From Oscillospiraceae bacterium (GTDB taxonomy: Bacteria > Bacillota > Clostridia > Oscillospirales > Oscillospiraceae): 7,045 bases of DNA. The notes under the pieces are model-generated. The model did not search any database, was not told the DNA's origin, and saw only the letters and a program-made list of their open reading frames with translations. The stretch's first letter is position 1. Every line of letters starts with the position of its first letter. The position numbers were made by a program, and so were the translations under genes. The stretch spans positions 1-7,045 of the forward strand of contig JAITGW010000031.1 in assembly GCA_031280325.1 (NCBI GenBank), written 5' to 3'. This document shows positions 1-5,443 of the stretch, in pieces.

Positions 1-13
1 TCCGCCCTTCAGT

Positions 14-814
14 TTAGTGTTGCGGCACCGCAAGGCAAAAGCGCGTACCCGAGCTTCCGCCGTGTACGGCGGCGTAAATATCGGCAATGCGCGAGCCGTT
101 GACAATAACGGTTTCAATACCGTATTTCGCGCCCTCGATCGCGGCCTGAATCTTTGTCGCCATGCCGCCCGTTCCCAGCGCGGAGCCCGCTCCGCCGGCA
201 AGGGAAATTATTTCCGAAGTTATTTCGGTTACGACAGGAATGAGAGAAGCGTTTTCTGATTTATTCGGGTCATGATCATACAAACCATCGATATCTGAGA
301 GCAACACAAGCTTTTCCGCGGAGACAAGCCCCGCCACGACGGCGGAGAGAGTGTCGTTATCGCCGAAAACCTTTTGCTCGGACTCAATCTCCTCAAACGC
401 GACCGAATCGTTCTCATTGACGATGGGGATGATTCCCATGCCAAGCAGAGCTTCAAACGTGCCGACGAGGTTTGCGCGCGACGCGGCGCGGCTGATATCT
501 GCGCGCGTGAGCAGAATCTGCCCGATCGTGATGCCGTATTCGCCGAAAAATTTGTCATAGATGTGCACAAGCTCGCATTGGCCAACGGCGGCGACAGCCT
601 GTTTTGCGCGCAGCTCGCTCGGCCGCTCGGTCAAATTGAGCTTGCCGACGCCCGCGCCGATCGCGCCGGAGGAGACGAGAATGACGTCATACCCCTCGTT
701 GCGAATGTCGGAGAGCGCGCGGGCGATCCCGTCGATGTTGCGGAAGTTCAGTCCGCGCCCGCCGTGGCACAGCGTGCTTGTGCCGACCTTAAATACCACT
801 CTTTTACGGTTCAT
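14..814 (-). CDS. proB: Glutamate 5-kinase, short form without PUA domain
   Basis: Phosphorylates L-glutamate to gamma-glutamyl phosphate with ATP, the first step of proline synthesis in the cytoplasm. The 266-residue product is an amino acid kinase domain. It opens with FKVGTSTL (Lys9), then VSSGAIGAG at 47-55, NENDSV at 133-138, GDNDTLSA at 151-158, LLSDIDGLY at 171-179 and the nucleotide-binding GTGGMATK at 214-221. The chain ends just after GTRF (256-259), where the E. coli and B. subtilis enzymes (roughly 370 residues) continue into a PUA domain; a TAA stop closes this ORF, so the short form looks genuine and such forms are known. The ATG at 814 lies 22 bases after the stop of the decarboxylase gene. 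The AAAGGAAG motif sits in that gap at slightly long spacing. Co-transcription with the upstream gene is likely. A proA partner would be downstream, outside the window. Confidence 0.95.
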   Translation of the reverse strand: MNRKRVVFKVGTSTLCHGGRGLNFRNIDGIARALSDIRNEGYDVILVSSGAIGAGVGKLNLTERPSELRAKQAVAAVGQCELVHIYDKFFGEYGITIGQILLTRADISRAASRANLVGTFEALLGMGIIPIVNENDSVAFEEIESEQKVFGDNDTLSAVVAGLVSAEKLVLLSDIDGLYDHDPNKSENASLIPVVTEITSEIISLAGGAGSALGTGGMATKIQAAIEGAKYGIETVIVNGSRIADIYAAVHGGSSGTRFCLAVPQH

Positions 815-836
815 GTCGTAAATATTCTTCCTTTAA

Positions 837-2075
837 TCACCAAATAAGCGTCGCGAAATAATCGTCAAGTGTCTCCGCGCGGCGGATAAGCTCAAAGCTC
901 CCGTCGGATTTAAGCAGCACCTCGCCGCAGCGGAGCTTGCCGTTGTAGTTATAGCCCATGCTGCGTCCATGCGCGCCCGCGTCATGTATGTAAAGCAAAT
1001 CGCCTCCGTCGATTTTCGGAAGCGCCCGGTCGATCGCGAACTTGTCGTTGTTCTCGCAGAGCGCGCCGGTAATGTCATAAATATGATCGGACAGGGCGTT
1101 TTCTTTGCCCATGACGGTAATGTGGTGATACGCGCCGTAGATCGCCGGACGCATGAGGTCGCACGCCGACGCGTCAACACCGATATATTCCTTATAAATG
1201 TGCTTTTCGCGGATTGCCCGCGTCACAAGCGCGCCGTATGGCGCAAGCATAAAGCGCCCCAGCTCCGTATAAATCGCGACGTCGCCCAGTCCGTTCGGCA
1301 CAAGAATTTCCTCATAAACGCGGCGGACGCCGTCACCGATTGCCGCTATGTCGTTCGGCTGCTGTTCCGGTCTGTAGGGAACGCCGACGCCGCCTGAGAG
1401 ATTGACGAAAGTGATATTGGCGCCCGTCTCGCGCTTTGCGTCAACCGCAAGCTGGAACAGCTGTGACGCGAGCACAGGATAATAGTCGTTCGATACCGTA
1501 TTGCTGGCGAGAAACGCGTGAATCCCAAGCTCCTCGGCGCCGAGTCCCCGCAGTTCGCGGAACGCGGTGAGAATCTGCTCGCGCGTCATGCCGTATTTCG
1601 CGTCGCCGGGATTGTCCATAATCTTGTTGGCGATCTCAAACGAGCCGCCGGGATTAAAGCGGCAGCAGATTTTTTTCGGTATACCGGTAAGATTTTTAAG
1701 CGCTCCGATGTGCGTAATATCGTCAAGGTTAATTATCGCGCCGAGCTGCGCCGCCTTAATAAATTCGCCGTCCGGAGTGGCGTTTGAAGAAAACATAATT
1801 CCATCGCCCATGATTCCGAGCTTTTCGGCCATGACAAGCTCCGCCATCGACGCGCAGTCAAGCCCGCAGCCCATATCGGCAAGCAGCCGAAGAATCGCGG
1901 GCGTCGGAGTCGCTTTAACCGCGAAATATTCCCGGAATCCGGAATTCCACGCGAAAGCGGCTTTAAGACGCTTTGCGTTCTCGACGATTCCGCGCTCGTC
2001 ATACAGGTGAAACGGCGTTGGAATGCGCGCCGCGATTTCCTCAAGCTTTTCAAGGGTTGCAAAGGGCTTTTTCAT
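837..2075 (-). CDS. lysA: Diaminopimelate decarboxylase family protein (fold-type III PLP enzyme), divergent subgroup
   Basis: Probable meso-diaminopimelate decarboxylase making L-lysine; a PLP enzyme acting in the cytoplasm, normally as a dimer. The 412 residues span the alanine-racemase-like barrel and C-terminal beta domain. Visible motifs are YFAVKATP with the PLP lysine at Lys54, CGLDCAS at 70-76, GIHAF at 184-188 (where LysA has the HIGS histidine), NLSGGVG at 225-231, TELGR at 270-274 (usually EPGR), the dimer-interface active-site cysteine in ALCENND (Cys340, usually CESGD) and a PLP-phosphate region in DAGAHGRSMGYNYN at 365-378. The family call is firm. The substrate is less certain because HIGS, EPGR and CESGD are all altered, although this pattern is common in clostridial proteins annotated LysA. 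The ATG at 2075 is preceded by GGAGGA at 9-base spacing. It probably heads a two-gene transcript with proB. Confidence 0.85.
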   Translation of the reverse strand: MKKPFATLEKLEEIAARIPTPFHLYDERGIVENAKRLKAAFAWNSGFREYFAVKATPTPAILRLLADMGCGLDCASMAELVMAEKLGIMGDGIMFSSNATPDGEFIKAAQLGAIINLDDITHIGALKNLTGIPKKICCRFNPGGSFEIANKIMDNPGDAKYGMTREQILTAFRELRGLGAEELGIHAFLASNTVSNDYYPVLASQLFQLAVDAKRETGANITFVNLSGGVGVPYRPEQQPNDIAAIGDGVRRVYEEILVPNGLGDVAIYTELGRFMLAPYGALVTRAIREKHIYKEYIGVDASACDLMRPAIYGAYHHITVMGKENALSDHIYDITGALCENNDKFAIDRALPKIDGGDLLYIHDAGAHGRSMGYNYNGKLRCGEVLLKSDGSFELIRRAETLDDYFATLIW

Positions 2076-2095
2076 TTCTCAAAATCCTCCGTGTT
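2067..2095 (-). promoter_or_regulatory. Strong ribosome binding site for the lysA-like gene
   Basis: The minus strand reads ACGGAGGATTTTGAGAAATG. GGAGGA sits 9 bases before the ATG, which fixes the start of the decarboxylase at 2075. The other start codons upstream are followed at once by stops. Confidence 0.8.
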
Positions 2096-2160
2096 TTTCA
2101 GCTCATACGCGCTATTTGGGGTTGGGGCAGTTTTTCGGGATGCCTCCGGCGAGAGATGAG

Positions 2161-2189
2161 TTTATCTTTTTGATTTTCAGATATACCAA
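2161..2189 (-). promoter_or_regulatory. Weak candidate promoter for the lysA-like/proB transcript
   Basis: On the minus strand TTGGTA (2189-2184) and GATAAA (2166-2161) are separated by 17 bases, each matching the sigma-A consensus at four of six positions. The -35 box begins at the edge of the tRNA-Cys terminator. It would give a leader of about 80 bases ahead of the ATG at 2075. No other candidate in the 145-base gap is better, but the match is weak. Confidence 0.3.
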
Positions 2190-2213
2190 AACACCGCCCG
2201 AAAGGCGGTGTTT
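2189..2213 (-). terminator. Intrinsic terminator after tRNA-Cys
   Basis: A perfect 10-bp stem (2189-2198 with 2204-2213) closes a 5-base loop. On the minus strand it reads AAACACCGCC, TTTCG, GGCGGTGTTT and is followed by TGGTATATC. It begins 7 bases after the encoded CCA of tRNA-Cys and closes the tRNA cluster before the lysA-like gene. The T-run is short and partly inside the stem, so some read-through into lysA is possible. Confidence 0.8.
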
Positions 2214-2220
2214 CAATTGT

Positions 2221-2295
2221 TGGAGGCGACACCCGGAATCGAACCGGGGAATCAGGGTTTTGCAGACCCATGCCTTACCGCTTGGCTATGTCGCC
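2221..2295 (-). tRNA. tRNA-Cys (anticodon GCA)
   Basis: The acceptor stem GGCGACA/TGTCGCC is perfect and is followed by U73 and an encoded CCA. The D-arm has a GCC/GGC stem, the anticodon loop is CTGCAAA (anticodon GCA), and the T-arm is CCCGG-TTCGATT-CCGGG. U73 is the expected discriminator for cysteine tRNA. The first anticodon-stem pair (27-43) is a U-U mismatch, leaving four pairs. It is the last gene of the five-tRNA cluster. Confidence 0.97.
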
Positions 2296-2334
2296 GGAAC
2301 CGCCGCCCAGAGTATGTTTCCGCACGGGAGGGAT

Positions 2335-2375
2335 GAAAAAGAAAGCTCCAGTTTCCGGACCAGGAAAACTGGAGC
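2335..2375 (-). terminator. Intrinsic terminator overlapping the 3' end of tRNA-Gly
   Basis: The minus strand folds GCTCCAGTTTTCC against GGAAACTGGAGC around a 6-base loop: 12 bp (2345-2356 with 2363-2375) with one bulged base at 2365. TTTCTTTTTC follows directly (2344-2335). The ascending arm starts inside tRNA-Gly and includes its last two acceptor bases, discriminator and CCA (2375-2370). This is a well-formed intrinsic terminator by sequence. Confidence 0.8.
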
Positions 2376-2445
2376 GGGCGACGAGGCTCGAACTCGCTAC
2401 CTCCACCTTGGCAAGGTGGCGCTCTACCGGATGAGCTACGCCCGC
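2370..2445 (-). tRNA. tRNA-Gly (anticodon GCC)
   Basis: The acceptor stem GCGGGCG/CGCCCGC is perfect, with U73 and encoded CCA. The D-arm is GCTC/GAGC, the anticodon stem-loop CACCT-TGCCAAG-GTG carries GCC, and the T-arm is GCGAG-TTCGAGC-CTCGT. GCC reads GGC and GGU codons. The gene lies 56 bases after tRNA-Phe, and its 3' end forms part of the terminator stem that follows. Confidence 0.97.
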
Positions 2446-2501
2446 GTGTTCAACTGACAACGCACAATCCACACCGCATTTTTTTGATTATCCATTGGAA
2501 A

Positions 2502-2577
<76 letters not shown>

Positions 2578-2594
2578 AGACAAAATCTGCACAC

Positions 2595-2636
2595 AAAAAA
2601 ACAAGACTTCGGGCGCTAAATTTCACTTTAGCGCCC
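2595..2636 (-). terminator. Terminator-like hairpin after tRNA-Asp
   Basis: A perfect 10-bp stem (GGGCGCTAAA with TTTAGCGCCC, 2611-2620 with 2627-2636) encloses a 6-base loop and starts 2 bases after the CCA of tRNA-Asp. A run of seven T on the minus strand (2601-2595) follows only after 9 further bases, which is far for an efficient terminator. It could be a partial terminator inside the operon or a processing signal. Confidence 0.5.
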
Positions 2637-2638
2637 AT

Positions 2639-2715
2639 TGGCGACCCAGAACGGGCTCGAACCGTCGACCTCCAGCGTGACAGGCTGGCGTTCTAACCAA
2701 CTGAACTACTGGGCC
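2639..2715 (-). tRNA. tRNA-Asp (anticodon GUC)
   Basis: The acceptor stem GGCCCAG/CTGGGTC includes one G-U pair at 2-71 and is followed by G73, the identity discriminator for aspartate, and encoded CCA. The anticodon loop is CTGTCAC within a CCAGC/GCTGG stem, giving GUC. The T-arm is GACGG-TTCGAGC-CCGTT. It lies only 21 bases after tRNA-Val with no hairpin between them. Confidence 0.97.
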
Positions 2716-2736
2716 ATAAAACGCGCGCGGACGATT

Positions 2737-2813
2737 TGGTGGGAACAACAGGACTCGAACCTGTGACCCCTTGCTTGTAAGGCAAGTGCTCTAACCGGCT
2801 GAGCTATGCTCCC
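2737..2813 (-). tRNA. tRNA-Val (anticodon UAC)
   Basis: The acceptor stem GGGAGCA/TGTTCCC has a single G-U pair and is followed by A73 and encoded CCA. The anticodon arm CTTGC-CTTACAA-GCAAG gives UAC. The T-arm is CACAG-TTCGAGT-CCTGT. It is the first gene of the cluster, with its 5' end about 15 bases from the predicted transcription start. Confidence 0.97.
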
Positions 2814-2834
2814 GTCCTCCGTGCGACGGTGATT

Positions 2835-2863
2835 ATTATAGCAAAGGAGCCGTTGTTTGTCAA
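2835..2863 (-). promoter_or_regulatory. Consensus sigma-A promoter of the tRNA cluster
   Basis: On the minus strand a perfect TTGACA (2863-2858) and a perfect TATAAT (2840-2835) are separated by exactly 17 bases. The predicted start of transcription is near 2828, leaving a 5' leader of about 15 bases before tRNA-Val. Full-consensus promoters are typical of stable-RNA operons. The A-rich run just upstream (minus strand TTTTCAAAAAAGTGA) could act as an UP element. Confidence 0.9.
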
Positions 2864-2900
2864 TCACTTTTTTGAAAAGTTTTGCAGATGCATGGCACAA

Positions 2901-2927
2901 GGAATTTCTCAGCTGAGCAGAAATTCC
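2901..2927 (-). terminator. Hairpin at the end of the polysaccharide operon
   Basis: A 9-bp inverted repeat (GGAATTTCT with AGAAATTCC, 2901-2909 with 2919-2927) brackets the stop codon of the DHHW gene, with a palindromic CTCAGCTGAG in the centre. Only two T follow directly on the minus strand, so it is either a weak terminator or an mRNA 3'-end stabilising hairpin. A T-rich segment lies about 20 bases further on. Confidence 0.4.
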
Positions 2928-4057
2928 GAAAATCCGGAGTCCAGCAGCATTTTTGGCAGAATCAGCACGTCGTCAACAGCCTGGCTGTTCAAAAATTCCG
3001 AAAGCGAACCTTTGTAATAGCGCGGGTCGAGATAAATAATCCGCGAATAGTGCCGCGCGAGAAAAGGCGACAGAGGATTCGCGTGAGAGATTTTAATCAC
3101 CAAGAGTGTTCCTCCGTCACTTTGCGAGTTGATTTGCGCAAGCGCGTGATCGCCCTCCATGAACAGCGAGAAGAGATAATCGCCGTCAGAAATTTCGCCG
3201 CCGACAAGGCAAAGCTCGCGCGGAATAAGCTCCGGCCAGTCGCCGGCTGACGCAGTAACGGTGTCGTCGGGATAAAAAAGCTCGATATAATCCGGGTTTT
3301 CGGTAAGCTCCTCGGGGTATTGCATTTCCCTCGCGAGCGCGCCGACAAACTCATACGGCGCAACCGCCCGGCGGAAATCCGACAACGGTGCGGGAGATAT
3401 ACCCACAGCCTTGCAAAACGCGGTATAGGCATAATATGCGCCCGTCTGCGTCCAGTGATAGTCTGTGCGGAAGTAAATATACTCGTCGCGGTGCGCCTCC
3501 AGCGCGGAATACGCGTCAACGCCGGTCACGGACGAGGGCAGGGCTTGCAGTATTTCGCGGTATTTGCCCTCCGCGTCGTTTTCAGGAGATTTGTACGCGT
3601 CCGGCGCGTAAAATGAGAACGACGCCGGCGCGGGAAGCACCGCGACGCGCAGATCCGGATGAGCGTCCGCAAACGCGCCGACAGCGTCGGCAAAGGCAAA
3701 AATCGCCTCAGACTCCGGAATGTAGAGTCCCATTGCCATGTCACGATAGAGAAATCGGCTGCCGATCCATCGTCCGCCCGTCACGCCAAGCTCCTTGAAA
3801 TATCTGTTTACGCTGTTTGAAAGGGCGAAAAAACCGTCACGCAGGGGCAGCGTGTCGGATAGATACGTCTCATAGTCGAGCGTAAAGCGTCCGGACAGCC
3901 ATGTGTCGAGAGTCCAGCAGGGACGCGGCGCAAGTTCGCGGTTTTCCGTTATGGAGACGGTTTTGTCCGTATCGAACAGTGACACCGCGGTGAACGCGAG
4001 CAGCGCCGCGCCGATAATACCTGCTGCGATAGAGTCAAACAAGTGCGCTTTTCCCAT
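2909..4057 (-). CDS. DHHW/AlgJ-like SGNH-fold protein, partner of the MBOAT acyltransferase
   Basis: Likely extracytoplasmic O-acetyl-transfer partner that receives acetyl groups from the neighbouring membrane acyltransferase and places them on a surface polysaccharide. One membrane anchor near the N-terminus (about residues 12-28) is followed by ENREL (38-42) and the signature RTDYHWTQTGAYYAY (197-211), counting from the start chosen here; this is the family TDHHW motif with Tyr for the first His, keeping Asp199, His201 and Trp202 in the DxHW arrangement. Near the C-terminus LLVIKISHANPLSPFL keeps the putative nucleophile Ser324, but the usual Asp of DSxAN is Ile. DPRYY follows at 344-348. 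At 382 residues the length is normal. I prefer the ATG at 4057 over the one at 4063: TGAGG, which contains the MBOAT stop, is 7 bases from 4057 but only one base from 4063. Translation is therefore probably coupled. The exact glycan substrate is unknown. Confidence 0.88.
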   Translation of the reverse strand: MGKAHLFDSIAAGIIGAALLAFTAVSLFDTDKTVSITENRELAPRPCWTLDTWLSGRFTLDYETYLSDTLPLRDGFFALSNSVNRYFKELGVTGGRWIGSRFLYRDMAMGLYIPESEAIFAFADAVGAFADAHPDLRVAVLPAPASFSFYAPDAYKSPENDAEGKYREILQALPSSVTGVDAYSALEAHRDEYIYFRTDYHWTQTGAYYAYTAFCKAVGISPAPLSDFRRAVAPYEFVGALAREMQYPEELTENPDYIELFYPDDTVTASAGDWPELIPRELCLVGGEISDGDYLFSLFMEGDHALAQINSQSDGGTLLVIKISHANPLSPFLARHYSRIIYLDPRYYKGSLSEFLNSQAVDDVLILPKMLLDSGFSEFLLS

Positions 4058-4066
4058 ATGCATACC

Positions 4067-5440
4067 TCAAAACCGAAAATATATGAACGGATTGAATGTC
4101 TCTGTGACCATCGCGGCAACAGAGAGGGCAAACAGCGCGGCAAGCGCGAGCGCGCGCAGCAGCGAGACGGTGCGGGTGTTCGGGATTTTCTTTGCCCATG
4201 GGAAAAGCCCGATAACAGCGGCGGCAAAAAACAGCGCGTGGGAGGCAATTCGCGGGAAATCCGAAAAGCGCGCAAGCGCACGGCCGCCGGCGCCGAACAT
4301 CACGCCGAGGGTGAGAAAAGCGGCGCGCGTCTCTGTGAAATAGAACAGAGTCCAGCCGACGAGCATTGCGAGAAGCATATAGATACGCCCGAAAAGCGCG
4401 GGAATCCGATCGAGGATTTTCCGCAGGAAAAACCGCTCCAGCGCGAGGACAAGAAACAGATACAGACCCCACAGAACGAAATTCCAGCTTGCGCCGTGCC
4501 AAAGCCCGGTGAGCAGCCAGACGATGAGCAGATTGCGGACAGTTTTCGGCGTGCCCGCGCGGTTTCCGCCGAGGGGAATGTAGAGATAATCGCGGAAAAA
4601 CGTCGTCAGCGACATGTGCCATCTGCGCCAGAAATCCGTGACGGAGCGGCCGGCATACGGGTAGTTGAAGTTCTCCTTGAAGTGGAAGCCGAAGAGCAGA
4701 CCGAGTCCGATTGCCATGTCAGAGTATCCCGAGAAGTCAAAATAGAGCTGGAACGCAAAGCACGCGGCGCCGGTCCACGCGCCGAAAACAGTCACCGTTT
4801 CGGGGTGTTTGAGATATACGTCGGCGAGCGCGCCGACGGTGTTGGCAAGCAGTACCTTTTTGCCGAGACCAACGACGAAGCGGCGCGTGCCGCCCGGAAT
4901 ATCCGGCGTGCGGTCACGTAGTTCGTGCGCAATGTCGGAATATCGCACGACAGGACCCGCGACAAGCTGCGGAAACAAGGAAACAAAGCAGAGGAAATCA
5001 AGCGGAGAGCGCGGCGCGTTTACGCGCTTGTAATATACGTCAAGCGTCGCGGACATTGTCTGAAAAGTATAGAATGAAATGCCGATAGGCAACGCAAATT
5101 GCGGTGCGCGCAAGCTCACGCCGAGCAGAGAATTGAGGTTTCCGACGAAAAATGCGGAGTATTTGAAGAAAGCAAGCAGTCCGAGATTGACGACGACCGA
5201 CAAAGCGAGGCAGGCGCGGCGCCGCCTCCCCTCCCGCCCCGTCATGAGGCGGGAACAGGTATAGTCCACAGCGGTTGAAAACAGGAGAAGCGCGACCCAA
5301 ACGGGCTCTCCCCACGCGTAAAATATCAGGGAGGCGGCGATTAGCACAAGATTTTTAAGGCGAATCGCCGGAGTCAGGTAATACGCGACCAGGCACAGCG
5401 GCAGAAAGCGGAACAAAAACGCCGCGGAGGCAAACGTCAC
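4067..5440 (-). CDS. MBOAT-family membrane O-acyltransferase (AlgI/PatA/DltB type)
   Basis: Integral membrane enzyme that moves an acyl group, usually acetyl from acetyl-CoA, across the membrane for O-acetylation of a surface glycan. The 457 residues match the family length and carry many hydrophobic segments. Motifs in order: N-terminal FLFRFLPL, LPIGISFYTFQTMS (117-130), FPQLVAGPVVRY (156-167), FDFSGYSDMAIGLG (235-248), FNYPY, DFWRRWHMSLTTFFRDYLYIPLGGNR (invariant His275) and LTGLWHGASWNF with the catalytic histidine at 315. The start codon is GTG, 3 bases after the stop of the deacetylase gene and 8 bases from a GGGGG Shine-Dalgarno-like run. The residue pattern MTFASAAFLF is the usual family N-terminus. 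The DHHW gene follows at once, the standard pairing for this system. The acyl group and target sugar cannot be read from sequence. Confidence 0.95.
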   Translation of the reverse strand: MTFASAAFLFRFLPLCLVAYYLTPAIRLKNLVLIAASLIFYAWGEPVWVALLLFSTAVDYTCSRLMTGREGRRRRACLALSVVVNLGLLAFFKYSAFFVGNLNSLLGVSLRAPQFALPIGISFYTFQTMSATLDVYYKRVNAPRSPLDFLCFVSLFPQLVAGPVVRYSDIAHELRDRTPDIPGGTRRFVVGLGKKVLLANTVGALADVYLKHPETVTVFGAWTGAACFAFQLYFDFSGYSDMAIGLGLLFGFHFKENFNYPYAGRSVTDFWRRWHMSLTTFFRDYLYIPLGGNRAGTPKTVRNLLIVWLLTGLWHGASWNFVLWGLYLFLVLALERFFLRKILDRIPALFGRIYMLLAMLVGWTLFYFTETRAAFLTLGVMFGAGGRALARFSDFPRIASHALFFAAAVIGLFPWAKKIPNTRTVSLLRALALAALFALSVAAMVTETFNPFIYFRF

Positions 5441-5443
5441 GGA

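Noticed and set aside
2076..2188. Lysine riboswitch or T-box leader ahead of the lysA-like gene
   Set aside because: The space between the tRNA-Cys terminator and the start codon is only about 110 bases, too short for a lysine riboswitch, and I see neither its conserved core nor a T-box sequence or second terminator.
2023..2457. A 144-codon plus-strand frame across the tRNA region
   Set aside because: It runs through two tRNA genes and two terminators on the opposite strand, so the frame is accidental.
2446..2501. Possible terminator between tRNA-Phe and tRNA-Gly because of the T-rich stretch near 2480
   Set aside because: The minus strand carries a run of A there, not T, and no stable stem precedes it.
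4043..4921. A 292-codon open frame on the plus strand
   Set aside because: It is antisense to the clearly conserved MBOAT gene, its translation is highly charged and low in hydrophobic residues without a recognisable fold, and it has no convincing ribosome binding site. High G+C favours such shadow frames.
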